Shown piece by piece: positions 1 through 9,318 of a DNA stretch of 64,000 bases (position 1 is its first letter; the number at the start of each line of letters is the position of its first letter). The stretch is from Janthinobacterium sp. 17J80-10 (GTDB taxonomy: Bacteria; Pseudomonadota; Gammaproteobacteria; Burkholderiales; Burkholderiaceae_D): assembly GCF_004114795.1 (NCBI RefSeq), contig NZ_CP035311.1, positions 1,054,001 to 1,118,000 on the forward strand. Reading direction: 5' to 3'. The notes below the pieces were generated by a model. That model ran no database searches. It was not told the origin of the DNA and saw nothing but the letters and a program-made list of their open reading frames with translations. A program made the position numbers and the translations under genes.

Positions 1-1
1 G

Positions 2-3000
2 TATATCGGTGACCTGGAAATCAGCGTTCCGCTGCATAATATTTACCTGGCTGAGACCGATGAGCTGGTGCGCATGCTGGCCAATGACATCGCTGAATGG
101 CGACATGAGCCGGACCGTGAAGTCAACATTCTTGCCGTGCATGCTGCCCACTCGCTGGCGGGTAGCTCCGCAACTGTGGGATTCCATACGCTGCAGGAAG
201 TGGCGCATGGGCTGGAAATGGCGCTGCAGTGTCTCTCCCGCAAGCCGACGATGCTTTCCGACGATGAGTTCGCCACGCTGGAAGCAAGTGTCGAGCGCCT
301 GAAAACCATGCTGCAAATGTTTGCGCTGGGAGAAATGCCGGGGCATGAACCAGAGATGGTGCAGGCATTGGCGGATTTGCGGCAGGCAGTGGAAGCGCGC
401 ACCGCTGAATTGCCATTCGCGCCAGAGGCGGACTTGGCGGCAGCAGACTTGCCGGAGCCGACCCTCGCTGAACTCGAGGCAGCGGAAGCGCTGGCGACGT
501 CGGCCGGATTGGCCATCGTCGACACGCCGCCGCCCGCACCGGTGCAGGCTGCTGTGGCAGAGCCGCAGTTGCAGGAACAGGGCCTGCCGGCCGAATTTGT
601 CGCCAAGCCAGCTGAAAACGACGCTGTTGCCCCGACCATCGTCATCAAGGATGAACTGGATGCCGACCTGTTGCCGGTATTCCTGGAAGAAGGACGTGAC
701 ATGTTGCCCGAGGTGGGTGAAAAGTTGCGCGGGTGGCAGCAAAACATGGGCGATAGCAGTTTCCCGCAGGCGCTCTTGCGGCTTTTGCACACGGTCAAGG
801 GCAGTGCCCGCATGGCAGGTGCGATGCAACTCGGTCAGCACATGCATGAATTGGAAACCCGCATCGAATCCATCATGCATGCCGGATTCCCCTCGGCCCA
901 GTCGCTGGACGACCTGATGTCGCGCTACGACTATGGCCTGCAACTGTTTGAAGTATTGCAAAACCCGGATGCTGCGCGGCCGACGCCGGCCGCTGCTGCA
1001 GGCGCATCTGCCGAGGCTTCGGCTGCAGATGATGCGCCGGAAGCTTCCGGGACCGGCCTGGTCGAGCTGAATTCGATCATTCCGGTGCGTTCTGCCAACT
1101 TTGCCGCAGCGCCGGCGCCGGCAGCGCAAAAAGTCGTTGCCGCGAGCGGGCCGGTACCCCTGGTGCGTGTGCGTGCCGATATCCTGGATCGTCTCGTGAA
1201 CCAGGCCGGTGAAGTGTCCATTTCGCGATCCAAGCTGGAAACGGAAGTGGGCACACTGCGCGGCTCGCTTTCCGAACTGACCGAAAACATCACGCGCCTG
1301 CGCATCCAGTTGCGTGAAATTGAAATGCAGGCGGAATCGCAAATTTCTTCCCGCATGGCGCTGTCCGGCGACCGCGAATTCGACCCGCTCGAATTCGACC
1401 GTTTTACCCGCCTGCAGGAATTGACGCGCATGATGGCAGAAAGCGTCAACGACGTCGGCTCCGTGCAGCAGAACCTGATGCGCACCGTCGATAGCGCCAG
1501 CGATGACCTGGTTTCCCAGGCCCGCTTGACCCGTGACCTGCAACAAGACTTGATGCGGGTGCGCATGGTGCAGTTTGCCAGCGTTTCGGAGCGATTGTTC
1601 CGCGTCACCCGCCAGGCATCGAAGGAACTTGACAAGCGTGTCAACCTGGATATCCGCGGCAGCTCGGTCGAAATGGACCGCAGCGTGCTGGAACGCATGG
1701 CCGGACCTTTCGAGCATTTGCTGCGCAATGCGATTGTGCATGGCATCGAATCGAAAGAGAAGCGCCGCGCCGCGGGCAAGAATGAAATCGGCGAGCTGCT
1801 GGTGGAAATTCGCCAGGAAGGCAACGAGGTCGTCATCCAGTTCAACGACGATGGCCAGGGCCTGAATGTCGAACGCATTCGCGAGAAGGCGCTGGCCATT
1901 GGTTTGCTCAGCGATGGCATGAGCGAAAGCGAAGTCTCCGACCTGATTTTCCACCCGGGTTTCTCTACGGCCGATGCGGTCACGGAACTGGCTGGCCGCG
2001 GCGTTGGCATGGATGTCGTGCGCTCCGAGGCAGCAGCACTGGGCGGACGCGTGGCGCTCAAGACTGAACCGGGCAAGGGTGCGCAGTTCACGATTCATCT
2101 GCCGCTGACCCTGGCGGTTACCCAGGTCGTGCTGCTGTCGACCGGCGGCAAGATCTATGCGGTGCCCTCAGTACTGGTCGAGCAAGTGCAGCAGCTGAAA
2201 ACCGGCATGCTGACCGCCGCCTACAACGAAGGCGCGGTCATGTGGCAAGGGCAGAGGGTGCCGATGCATTACCTGGCGACGCTTCTGGGCGACCATGATG
2301 CCGCCGCCGTGGCGCAGCAATATACGCCGCTGGTCATCATGAAGAGCGGCAGCGACCGCGTCGCCCTGCACGTCGATGAAGTGATCGGCAACCGCGAAGT
2401 GGTGGTCAAGAATATTGGCCCGCAGCTGTCGCGCATGATCGGTATTGCCGGCGCCACCGTACTGGGCTCGGGCGAAATCGTGCTGATCCTGAATCCGGTG
2501 CCGCTGGCGCAGCGCGTTGCTCAGGAAAATATCCGTGCGCCGCGCCTGGTGGCTTCGGACGCACCGGACAATATGGGTGCTGTGGCCGAAATGTCGGGCG
2601 GCAAACCAGCGGCGCCGAAGTCCGATGCCGTGCAAGGACTGCGTACGCAAAACATCATCATGGTGGTCGATGATTCGCTGACGGTGCGGCGTGTTACCCA
2701 GCGCCTGCTGGTACGCGAAGGCTATCAGGTGGTGCTGGCCAAGGATGGTGTCGATGCGCTGGAGCAGTTGCAGGCAATTACGCCGGACGTCATGCTGGTG
2801 GATATCGAAATGCCGCGCATGGATGGCTTCGACCTGACACGCAACGTGCGTAGCGATGAGCGCACCAAGCATATCCCCATCATCATGATTACTTCGCGCA
2901 CAGCGACCAAGCACCGCAATTATGCGATGGAGCTGGGTGTCAACGAGTATCTCGGCAAACCCTATCAGGAAGATGATTTGCTTCGTTCCATCACGGGCTT

Positions 3001-3028
3001 CATCAGCAAGGAAACGCCGGTGAACTGA
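2..3028 (+). CDS. Hybrid CheA-type histidine kinase/response regulator (PilL/ChpA-like), 5' end outside window
   Basis: This is the C-terminal part (over 1000 residues) of a large chemotaxis-like kinase of the kind that controls type IV pilus twitching. The frame is open from the first bases, so the start lies upstream. In order it shows an Hpt-like segment (HSLAGSS, His codon 149-151), an Ala/Pro-rich linker, a second Hpt domain (LLHTVKGSARMAG, His codon 788-790), a dimerisation region, a CheA-type HATPase (HLLRNAIVHGIE N box, DDGQGL, GRGVGMDVV), a CheW-like domain, and a C-terminal receiver with phospho-acceptor Asp in MLVDIEMPRMDG (codon 2801-2803) plus the conserved MITS and LGKPY elements. 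The family (PilL, ChpA) phosphorylates PilG/PilH-type regulators. pilGHIJ would be expected upstream, outside this window. A strong terminator follows directly. The class is secure; the exact name is inferred. Confidence 0.93.
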   Translation, partial: YIGDLEISVPLHNIYLAETDELVRMLANDIAEWRHEPDREVNILAVHAAHSLAGSSATVGFHTLQEVAHGLEMALQCLSRKPTMLSDDEFATLEASVERLKTMLQMFALGEMPGHEPEMVQALADLRQAVEARTAELPFAPEADLAAADLPEPTLAELEAAEALATSAGLAIVDTPPPAPVQAAVAEPQLQEQGLPAEFVAKPAENDAVAPTIVIKDELDADLLPVFLEEGRDMLPEVGEKLRGWQQNMGDSSFPQALLRLLHTVKGSARMAGAMQLGQHMHELETRIESIMHAGFPSAQSLDDLMSRYDYGLQLFEVLQNPDAARPTPAAAAGASAEASAADDAPEASGTGLVELNSIIPVRSANFAAAPAPAAQKVVAASGPVPLVRVRADILDRLVNQAGEVSISRSKLETEVGTLRGSLSELTENITRLRIQLREIEMQAESQISSRMALSGDREFDPLEFDRFTRLQELTRMMAESVNDVGSVQQNLMRTVDSASDDLVSQARLTRDLQQDLMRVRMVQFASVSERLFRVTRQASKELDKRVNLDIRGSSVEMDRSVLERMAGPFEHLLRNAIVHGIESKEKRRAAGKNEIGELLVEIRQEGNEVVIQFNDDGQGLNVERIREKALAIGLLSDGMSESEVSDLIFHPGFSTADAVTELAGRGVGMDVVRSEAAALGGRVALKTEPGKGAQFTIHLPLTLAVTQVVLLSTGGKIYAVPSVLVEQVQQLKTGMLTAAYNEGAVMWQGQRVPMHYLATLLGDHDAAAVAQQYTPLVIMKSGSDRVALHVDEVIGNREVVVKNIGPQLSRMIGIAGATVLGSGEIVLILNPVPLAQRVAQENIRAPRLVASDAPDNMGAVAEMSGGKPAAPKSDAVQGLRTQNIIMVVDDSLTVRRVTQRLLVREGYQVVLAKDGVDALEQLQAITPDVMLVDIEMPRMDGFDLTRNVRSDERTKHIPIIMITSRTATKHRNYAMELGVNEYLGKPYQEDDLLRSITGFISKETPVN

Positions 3029-3047
3029 ACTGTTACCGCTATCCATT

Positions 3048-3080
3048 AAAACCCGCACCCCCCAGGGCTGCGGGTTTTTT
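3048..3080. terminator. Bidirectional rho-independent terminator between pilL/chpA-like gene and phr
   Basis: A 9-bp perfect stem AAACCCGCA (3048-3056) pairs with TGCGGGTTT (3069-3077) around a 12-nt loop and runs into a T tract to 3080. The reverse strand gives the same stem followed by TTTT. It therefore suits both converging genes, ending at 3028 (+) and 3093 (-). Confidence 0.85.
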
Positions 3081-3092
3081 ATTGCTGCCTGC

Positions 3093-4562
3093 CTACGCCT
3101 GCTTGACGACGCCATAACGTGCAAGCGTTTGCTTGCGGGCTTCATCATGCATGATGACTGGCGCCGGGTAGTGTTTCCCCAGCACGATGCCCGCGGCCTT
3201 CAGCAAGTCAGGCGGTGTCAACCATGGCGCATGGATATGGCGCTTGTCCAGTTTCTCCAGTTGCGGCAGGTAACGCCGGATGAAGCTGCCGTCGGCATCG
3301 AATTTCTGTGACTGCGTGACCGGGTTGAAAATACGGAAATAGGGTTGCGCGTCACAGCCCGAAGACGCTGCCCATTGCCACCCGCCATTGTTGGCCGCCA
3401 GGTCAAAGTCCATGAGCTTTTCGGCAAAATAGCGCTCGCCCCAGCGCCAGTCGATCCCCAGGTCCTTGATCAGGAAGCAGGCCGTGACCATGCGCAGGCG
3501 ATTGTGCATGTAGCCCGTCTGGTTAAGTTGCAGCATTGCCGCGTCGACCAGGGGATAGCCGGTGCGCCCCTGGCACCAGGCTTCGAAATGCTCCTGCGCC
3601 AACGGCCCGGATTCCCACTGTATGGCATCGTAAGCCGGCTTGAACGCGCGCTCGGCGACATGGGGGGCGTGATGCAGGATCATGAAATAAAATTCGCGCC
3701 AGATCAGCTCTGACAACCAGATGGCGGCGCCCGTGCCGCCCTGGCCGCTGCGCTCGGCATCCCAGGCGCGTCGCACGAGCGCGCGGATCGACACTGTGCC
3801 GAAGCGCAGGTGCGCGGAGAGGTACGACGGCCCCTTGAGAGAAGGAAAATCACGGCGCAGATGGTATTGCGCCATGCGCGGCAAAAAATCTTCAAGCAGG
3901 GCCAGGCCGCCGGAGCTGCCGGGCCGGAAGGCAGCGACTGCCGGCGTTGCCGCGTCGAATCCCAGCGCAGCGAGGGAGGGCAGGCCGGCGTGCGGCAAGT
4001 CGGCCGCAGGCGCCAGGCTGGCGGAATGTTCCCTCACGGGGTGGGGTGCCAGCAACGCGCCACCCAGGTCGGCAGCCAGTGTCTTCAGCCACGCATTCTT
4101 GTATGGCGTAAATACCGAAAAGGGCGTGCCGGCCTGGGTCAGCACTTCATTCTTTTCCAGGATGACCTGATCCCTGACACTGAAAAAGGCGCAGTCGTTT
4201 TCCGCCAGTTTTTGCGCGACATCGGCATCGCGGCTGACGGCTTGCGGCTCATAGTCCGTATTGGTAAAGACAGCTTGCGCCCGCAGTTGCCGTGCCAGGT
4301 CGGGAATGGCTTGCCTGGCAACGGCGTGCCGGACGATCAATCCGCTTCCCAGGTGCTGCAATTCGGCATGCAGTTCGGTCAAGCTAGCATGTATGAAGGC
4401 AACACGACGGTCATCGGACGGCAGGTGCTCAAGAATTTCCCGGTCGAAGATGAACACACAGAAAACCCGTTGGCTCTGGCGCAAGGCCAAATGGAGTGCT
4501 GCGTGATCTTCGGCGCGCAGGTCACGGCGGAACCAGACGATCGACTGTGTAAATATTGTCAT
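3093..4562 (-). CDS. phr: Deoxyribodipyrimidine photolyase (class I CPD photolyase)
   Basis: A 489-residue flavoprotein expected to repair cyclobutane pyrimidine dimers with blue light. The N-terminal alpha/beta antenna domain begins with IVWFRRDLRAEDHAAL, typical of the cryptochrome/photolyase family. The C-terminal FAD-binding helical domain shows YLSAHLRFGTVS, WLSELIWREFYF, the MHNRLRMV segment and the WGERYFAEKLMDFDLAANNG and WQWAASSGCDAQPYFR stretches with the Trp and Asn residues of CPD photolyases. Length matches the family (about 470-490). It stands alone on the minus strand and converges on the kinase gene across a bidirectional terminator. The cofactor of the antenna domain cannot be read from sequence by eye. 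Confidence 0.96.
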   Translation of the reverse strand: MTIFTQSIVWFRRDLRAEDHAALHLALRQSQRVFCVFIFDREILEHLPSDDRRVAFIHASLTELHAELQHLGSGLIVRHAVARQAIPDLARQLRAQAVFTNTDYEPQAVSRDADVAQKLAENDCAFFSVRDQVILEKNEVLTQAGTPFSVFTPYKNAWLKTLAADLGGALLAPHPVREHSASLAPAADLPHAGLPSLAALGFDAATPAVAAFRPGSSGGLALLEDFLPRMAQYHLRRDFPSLKGPSYLSAHLRFGTVSIRALVRRAWDAERSGQGGTGAAIWLSELIWREFYFMILHHAPHVAERAFKPAYDAIQWESGPLAQEHFEAWCQGRTGYPLVDAAMLQLNQTGYMHNRLRMVTACFLIKDLGIDWRWGERYFAEKLMDFDLAANNGGWQWAASSGCDAQPYFRIFNPVTQSQKFDADGSFIRRYLPQLEKLDKRHIHAPWLTPPDLLKAAGIVLGKHYPAPVIMHDEARKQTLARYGVVKQA

Positions 4563-4673
4563 TGTATTCGCATGTTAAAGACGATCCGGCGCCATTATTG
4601 CCGCATCCATGGCCGCGCCAGCCGGTTTGGGGGGCAAGGCGGATTTTAATATCAAAGGGGTAAAACTGGTAAA

Positions 4674-5339
4674 ATGAAGGGTATGGCAACCCATGGCAAA
4701 ACACGCAAATCCTTCTCCGCAACCGGAGTTTCCGAGGATAGACCTATTTTTTCCACGATGCCCGATGCTGGCGCTGCACCAGGCTTTAATCTGGCAAACC
4801 ATTTCCTGATCGCGATGCCGTCCATGCTTGATCCGGTATTTGGCGGCACGGTGGTCTATCTGTGCGAACACAATGCTCAAGGCGCCTTGGGCGTCATTAT
4901 CAACAAGCCCACCGATATGAGCATGGACTTGTTGTTTGACAAAATTGATCTTGAGCTGGAAATCACCCTGCAACCCGGCGCCCATCCCGTCATGTTTGGC
5001 GGGCCGGTGCAGGTGGAACGCGGGTTCGTCCTGCATAGCCCGCACGACACCTACTCCTCGACCATGCCGGTGACGGAGGCGATTGCGCTGACGACGTCCA
5101 AGGATATCCTGGAAGCGGCAGCTGCCGGCAAGGGACCGGACAAGATCCTGGTGTCGCTTGGCTGCTCCGGCTGGAGCGCGGGGCAACTGGAAGAGGAAAT
5201 TGCCCGCAATGGCTGGCTGACGGTGCCTGCGGACCCGGCGATCGTATTTGACTTGCCGATCGAGCAGCGCTTTGTTGCAGCCATGAAATTGCTGGGAATC
5301 GACCCAGTCATGCTGGCCGGCGTGGCCGGCCATGCGTAA
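4674..5339 (+). CDS. yqgE: YqgE/AlgH family protein (UPF0301)
   Basis: A conserved protein of unresolved biochemical function, 221 residues from this start. The family core begins at NLANHFLIAMPSMLDP and continues with VVYLCEHNAQGALGVIINKP, VMFGGPVQVERGFVLH and a C-terminal PVMLAGVAGHA, matching E. coli YqgE closely. The E. coli protein is about 187 residues, so an internal ATG at 4758 (193 residues) is a good alternative start. The upstream ATG has a purine-rich AGGGG about a dozen bases before it, so I keep the longer form. It is the first gene of a run with ruvX 14 bases downstream, the usual yqgE-ruvX pairing of proteobacteria. Confidence 0.93.
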   Translation: MKGMATHGKTRKSFSATGVSEDRPIFSTMPDAGAAPGFNLANHFLIAMPSMLDPVFGGTVVYLCEHNAQGALGVIINKPTDMSMDLLFDKIDLELEITLQPGAHPVMFGGPVQVERGFVLHSPHDTYSSTMPVTEAIALTTSKDILEAAAAGKGPDKILVSLGCSGWSAGQLEEEIARNGWLTVPADPAIVFDLPIEQRFVAAMKLLGIDPVMLAGVAGHA

Positions 5340-5353
5340 GCGGGACTGCGCAG

Positions 5354-5743
5354 GTGGAAACGATCCTCGGCTTTGATTTTGGTCTGAAACGCATTGGCGT
5401 GGCAGTCGGCAATACGCTGATCCGTCAGGCGCAGCCCTTGATGGTGATTCGCGAAGCCACCAACGACGGCAAGTTCGCAGCGATTGCCGGCTTGCTGGAG
5501 CAATGGCGTCCGGCGCGGTGCATTGTCGGATTGCCCATGCATCCGGATGGTGCCGAGCATGAAATGACGCTGCGTTGCCGGCGCTTTGCCAATCAGCTCG
5601 CGGGACGTTATGGTATTCCCGCCGAGCTCGTCGATGAGCGCTATTCATCGGCAGTCATCACGGCGAAGCGCGGCGAAGTGGTTGATGACCAGGCCGCCGC
5701 AATTATTTTGCAACAATACTTTGATCAACATGTCGAATCTTGA
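5354..5743 (+). CDS. ruvX: Holliday junction resolvase-like protein RuvX/YqgF
   Basis: A 129-residue RNase H-fold protein of the YqgF family. In E. coli it is implicated in 16S rRNA 5'-end processing, and it is annotated by fold as a putative Holliday junction resolvase. Diagnostic segments are ILGFDFGLKRIGVAVGN at the N terminus (first catalytic Asp), IVGLPMHPDGAEH and ELVDERYSSAVI (catalytic Glu/Asp region). The start is a GTG; no in-frame ATG is available upstream. It overlaps pyrR by 14 bases, suggesting translational coupling in the yqgE-ruvX-pyrR run. Confidence 0.94.
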   Translation: METILGFDFGLKRIGVAVGNTLIRQAQPLMVIREATNDGKFAAIAGLLEQWRPARCIVGLPMHPDGAEHEMTLRCRRFANQLAGRYGIPAELVDERYSSAVITAKRGEVVDDQAAAIILQQYFDQHVES

Positions 5744-6236
5744 ACTGGATGCAGAGGCCCTGTACCGGACGTTGGCGGGGCAGGTGAAGGCCGCCGTTGC
5801 AGGCGTCGAGAAACTTGCCCTGGTAGGGATTTATTCCGGCGGGGCGTGGCTGGCCGAGCGCCTGGCCGCCGAGCTGCAGCTGGACGGGCGGCTCGGGTTC
5901 ATCGACGTTTCTTTCTATCGCGACGATTACGCCGAAAAGGGCTTGCCTGCCGCAGTCAAGCCGACCCAGATCGGCTTTGACGTCGACGGCGCGACCATCC
6001 TGCTGGTGGACGACGTCCTTTACACCGGCCGCACGACGCGCGCGGCCGTCAATGAATTATTCGACTATGGCCGGCCAGCCCGCGTCATGCTGGCGGCGCT
6101 GGTTGACCGTGGCGGTCGCGAGTTGCCGATTGCCGCCGATTTTGTTGCGGCGATCGTCAAGCTCGAACCTGCTGAGTCGCTATTGCTGCAACGTGCCGAT
6201 AACGGCGGTTTCACACTTTCGATCAAACATGCATAA
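5730..6236 (+). CDS. pyrR: PyrR bifunctional pyrimidine regulator / uracil phosphoribosyltransferase
   Basis: A 168-residue type I phosphoribosyltransferase. The PRPP-binding loop is clear: [17 protein letters not shown]. The conserved segments [24 protein letters not shown] and [14 protein letters not shown] match the PyrR family. The open frame extends upstream to 5586, but homology starts at [12 protein letters not shown], whose ATG overlaps the end of ruvX. In Gram-positives PyrR attenuates the pyr operon by binding mRNA; in proteobacteria its regulatory role is less settled. It overlaps pyrB by 8 bases, so the pyrR-pyrB-pyrC' block is likely one coupled transcript. I saw no obvious attenuator upstream. 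Confidence 0.94.
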   Translation: MSNLELDAEALYRTLAGQVKAAVAGVEKLALVGIYSGGAWLAERLAAELQLDGRLGFIDVSFYRDDYAEKGLPAAVKPTQIGFDVDGATILLVDDVLYTGRTTRAAVNELFDYGRPARVMLAALVDRGGRELPIAADFVAAIVKLEPAESLLLQRADNGGFTLSIKHA

Positions 6237-7188
6237 TCCACAACTGAACAAGAACGGCGGGCTGCAGCATTTGCTGACCATTGAAGGCTTGCCAAGGGAT
6301 GTCGTCACCCACATACTCGATACGGCTTCTTCCTTCGTCAGCATCAGCGACCGCGAAGTCAAGAAAGTGCCGCTCATGCGCGGCAAGAGCGTCTTCAACC
6401 TCTTCTTCGAGAATTCGACGCGCACCCGCACGACTTTCGAAATCGCTTCCAAGCGTCTCTCTGCCGATGTCATCAACCTGAATATTTCGGCATCCAGCAC
6501 TTCCAAGGGCGAGTCGCTGCTCGATACGATCGATAACCTGGCAGCCATGCATGCCGACATGTTCGTGGTGCGCCATGCGCAATCGGGCGCGCCCTATCTG
6601 ATCGCCAAGCACCTGAACGATATCGGCCAGCCGCACGTGCATGTGGTCAATGCCGGCGACGGCCGCCATGCCCATCCGACCCAGGGCTTGCTGGACATGT
6701 ATACGATCCGGCACTACAAGAAGGATTTTTCCAATCTGACGGTCGCCATCGTCGGCGACATCCTGCATAGCCGCGTGGCGCGCTCGGACATCCATGCGCT
6801 GACCACGCTGGGGGTGCCGGAAATCCGCGCCATCGGCCCGCGCACGCTCTTGCCGAGCGGCCTGGAGCAGATGGGCGTGCGGGTCTTCACCGACATGGCT
6901 GAAGGCTTGAAGGGCGTCGATGTCATCATCATGCTGCGCCTGCAGAACGAGCGCATGAGCGGCGCCTTGCTGCCGTCGGCGCAGGAATTCTTCAAGAGCT
7001 ATGGCCTGACCACCGAACGCCTGGCGCTGGCCAAGCCCGATGCCATCGTGATGCATCCTGGGCCCATGAACCGCGGCGTCGAAATTGAATCGGCGGTGGC
7101 CGACGGCAGCCAGGCAGTGATCCTGCCGCAGGTGACTTTCGGCATCGCGGTGCGCATGGCGGTGATGAGTATTCTGGCGGGTAACTAA
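6229..7188 (+). CDS. pyrB: Aspartate carbamoyltransferase catalytic subunit
   Basis: A 319-residue ATCase catalytic chain, making carbamoyl-aspartate from carbamoyl phosphate and aspartate, the committed step of pyrimidine synthesis. The carbamoyl-phosphate motif [38 protein letters not shown], the [12 protein letters not shown] motif and the aspartate loop MLRLQNERM are present. The start chosen is [10 protein letters not shown], overlapping the end of pyrR; the longer open frame upstream is in the pyrR region and not homologous. No pyrI regulatory-chain gene follows. Instead the next gene, 3 bases on, is a dihydroorotase homologue, the class A ATCase arrangement known from Pseudomonas. Confidence 0.97.
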   Translation: MHNPQLNKNGGLQHLLTIEGLPRDVVTHILDTASSFVSISDREVKKVPLMRGKSVFNLFFENSTRTRTTFEIASKRLSADVINLNISASSTSKGESLLDTIDNLAAMHADMFVVRHAQSGAPYLIAKHLNDIGQPHVHVVNAGDGRHAHPTQGLLDMYTIRHYKKDFSNLTVAIVGDILHSRVARSDIHALTTLGVPEIRAIGPRTLLPSGLEQMGVRVFTDMAEGLKGVDVIIMLRLQNERMSGALLPSAQEFFKSYGLTTERLALAKPDAIVMHPGPMNRGVEIESAVADGSQAVILPQVTFGIAVRMAVMSILAGN

Positions 7189-7191
7189 CAC

Positions 7192-8490
7192 ATGAAACTG
7201 CATATCAAGAACGGCCGCCTGATCGATCCGGCCAATGGCATCAACGCACTCCAGGACCTGTATGTCGCCGACGGCAAGGTGGCCGCCATTGGCGAGGCTC
7301 CCGCCGGATTTTCCGCCGAGCGCACGATCGACGCGCAGGAATTGCTGGTCATTCCCGGCCTGGTCGATCTGAGCGCACGCCTGCGCGAACCCGGTTATGA
7401 ATACAAGGCGACGCTGGAATCGGAAATGCAGGCGGCAATGCAGGGCGGCGTCACCAGCCTGGTCTGTCCGCCGGATACCGACCCGGTGCTCGACGAGCCG
7501 GGATTGGTGGAAATGCTCAAGCACCGCGCGCGACTCCTGAATCAGGCCAACGTTTATCCGCTGGGCGCGCTCACCGCCGGCTTGAAGGGCGAAGCGCTGA
7601 CCGAGATGGCGGAATTGACCGAGGCCGGCTGTATCGGTTTTTCGCAGGCCGACCAGACCATTTTCGATACCAACGTGCTGCTGCGCGCAATGCAGTATGC
7701 GCAAACGTTCGGCTACACGGTGTGGCTGCGCCCGCAGGACCCGCACCTGGGACGCGGCGGTATCGCACACAGCGGCGCAATCGCATCCCGCCTCGGCCTG
7801 TCGGGCGTGCCGGTGATGGCGGAAACCGTCGCCTTGCACACGATTTTTGAATTGATGCGTGCCACTGGCGCGCGCGTGCACCTTTGCAGGATGTCGTCTG
7901 CCGCCGGCCTGGACCTGGTGCGCGCCGCCAAGAAGGAAGGCTTGCAGGTCAGTTGCGACGTCGGCGTGCACCACGTGCACCTGACCGACATGGATATCGG
8001 CTTTTTCGATTCGAATGCGCGCTTCACGCCGCCGTTGCGGGCGCAGCGCGACCGCGACGCCATCCGCCAGGCGCTCGCGGATGGCACCATCGATGCGATT
8101 TGTTCAGACCATACGCCGGTTGATGACGATGAAAAACTGCTGCCGTTCGGCGAGGCGTCGCCGGGTGCAACAGGGCTGGAATTGCTGCTTTCGCTGACCA
8201 TGAAGTGGGCCGAAGAGGCAGGCGATGCCAAGGATGGCGCGCCGGATTCGCGCGCGCTCGCCAAGGTCACCAGCGATGCGGCGCGAGTGGCCGGGCTGAG
8301 CGCCGGCAGTCTTGGCGTGGGCAGCGTGGCTGATATTTGCCTGTTCGATCCGGCCGTGCGCTGGAAAGTCGAGGCAAAGGCGCTTGCCAGCCAGGGTAAG
8401 CATTCGCCATTCCTCGGCTATGAACTGACGGGACAGGTGCAAACCACGATCGTCGCCGGGCATGTCGCATTCCAGCGAGGACAGGCTTGA
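7192..8490 (+). CDS. pyrX: Dihydroorotase-like protein lacking metal-ligand histidines (PyrC'/PyrX-type, non-catalytic)
   Basis: A 432-residue amidohydrolase-fold protein next to pyrB. Active dihydroorotases carry D-x-H-x-H-x-R-E-P-G near residue 60. Here the segment reads DLSARLREPG (residues 59-68), so both His metal ligands are replaced by Ser61 and Arg63. Other family elements remain (VPVMAETVALHTIFEL, a VHHVHLTD region, CSDHTPV). This matches the inactive DHOase homologues (PyrC', PyrX) that in Pseudomonas support assembly of the dodecameric ATCase. The likely role is structural, with a true pyrC expected elsewhere in the genome. That it is inactive is inferred from the missing ligands. 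Confidence 0.9.
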   Translation: MKLHIKNGRLIDPANGINALQDLYVADGKVAAIGEAPAGFSAERTIDAQELLVIPGLVDLSARLREPGYEYKATLESEMQAAMQGGVTSLVCPPDTDPVLDEPGLVEMLKHRARLLNQANVYPLGALTAGLKGEALTEMAELTEAGCIGFSQADQTIFDTNVLLRAMQYAQTFGYTVWLRPQDPHLGRGGIAHSGAIASRLGLSGVPVMAETVALHTIFELMRATGARVHLCRMSSAAGLDLVRAAKKEGLQVSCDVGVHHVHLTDMDIGFFDSNARFTPPLRAQRDRDAIRQALADGTIDAICSDHTPVDDDEKLLPFGEASPGATGLELLLSLTMKWAEEAGDAKDGAPDSRALAKVTSDAARVAGLSAGSLGVGSVADICLFDPAVRWKVEAKALASQGKHSPFLGYELTGQVQTTIVAGHVAFQRGQA

Positions 8491-8518
8491 GCGATTTGCC
8501 AGTGGCGGTGCGGCCTGC

Positions 8519-9295
8519 ATGACGGCATTCAAGTTGTTGCGTATCGTCCTGCAGTTGCTGGAGGGGCTGTTGACCTGCGCCCTGGTTTTTCCTTTTGTCG
8601 GAGAAGCCGTCCGTGCACGCCTCATCCGGCGCTGGTCGATCAAGCTGCTGCGACTTTGCCAGGTCGAGGTCGTGGTGATCGACAAGGCAGCGGGCACGTC
8701 ACCCGCGCATGCGCTGATTGTGGCCAATCATATTTCCTGGCTGGATATTTTTGTCATCAATGTCTGGCATCCCTGCCGTTTTGTCGCCAAGGCAGATATC
8801 CGCGCTTGGCCTTTGCTTGGCTGGTTATGCGACAAGGCCGGGACGATCTTTATCGAACGCGGCAGCCTGCGCGCCGTCAGGCGTATCTACGAGGGACTGG
8901 TGCATCGCCTGCACGCGGGCGAGCGCGTGGCATTTTTCCCCGAAGGTACGACCAGCACGCAGGGCACGCTGCTGCCCTTTCATTCCAATTTGTTTGAGTC
9001 GGCGGTTGAGGCCGGGGTCGCGGTCCAGCCTTTTGCTGTGCGTTATCTTTGCGTCGAGCCGGATATTGGGCGTTTTGGCAAAACTGGTCGCTTTCATCCG
9101 TCGGTCACCTTCATCGGCGACATGACATTCGTGGAAAGCCTCATGGCCATCCTCAAAGGCGGCAAGATCCGCGCCGAACTGGTGCGTTTGCCGCCGATCG
9201 CGACGGTGGGTGGCCATCGGCGGGAATTGGCGCAGGCTGCACATGCGGCAATCGCGGCGGAACTGGCAGCAGCTGGCGAGCGGCGCGCGGCCTGA
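8519..9295 (+). CDS. plsC: 1-acyl-sn-glycerol-3-phosphate acyltransferase (PlsC family)
   Basis: A 258-residue membrane-associated acyltransferase of the LPLAT family, expected to acylate lysophosphatidic acid in phospholipid synthesis. The catalytic HX4D block is ANHISWLDIFV, and FFPEGTTSTQG is the substrate-binding motif. A hydrophobic N-terminal stretch (LLRIVLQLLEGLLTCALVFPFVG) acts as membrane anchor. An ATG at 8462 in the same frame would overlap the preceding gene by 29 bases and add 19 residues that look like shadow coding; I prefer MTAFKLL. Family members also include ornithine-lipid acyltransferases, so substrate is not proven. The gene closes the co-directional run begun by yqgE and converges on apaH. 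Confidence 0.88.
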   Translation: MTAFKLLRIVLQLLEGLLTCALVFPFVGEAVRARLIRRWSIKLLRLCQVEVVVIDKAAGTSPAHALIVANHISWLDIFVINVWHPCRFVAKADIRAWPLLGWLCDKAGTIFIERGSLRAVRRIYEGLVHRLHAGERVAFFPEGTTSTQGTLLPFHSNLFESAVEAGVAVQPFAVRYLCVEPDIGRFGKTGRFHPSVTFIGDMTFVESLMAILKGGKIRAELVRLPPIATVGGHRRELAQAAHAAIAAELAAAGERRAA

Positions 9296-9318
9296 ATTTC
9301 CCATGCATTTGGAAGCGC

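Noticed and set aside
6223-7980. Long minus-strand frame of 585 codons opposite pyrB and pyrX
   Set aside because: His-, Gln- and Arg-rich shadow translation of well-identified plus-strand genes; no recognisable motif.
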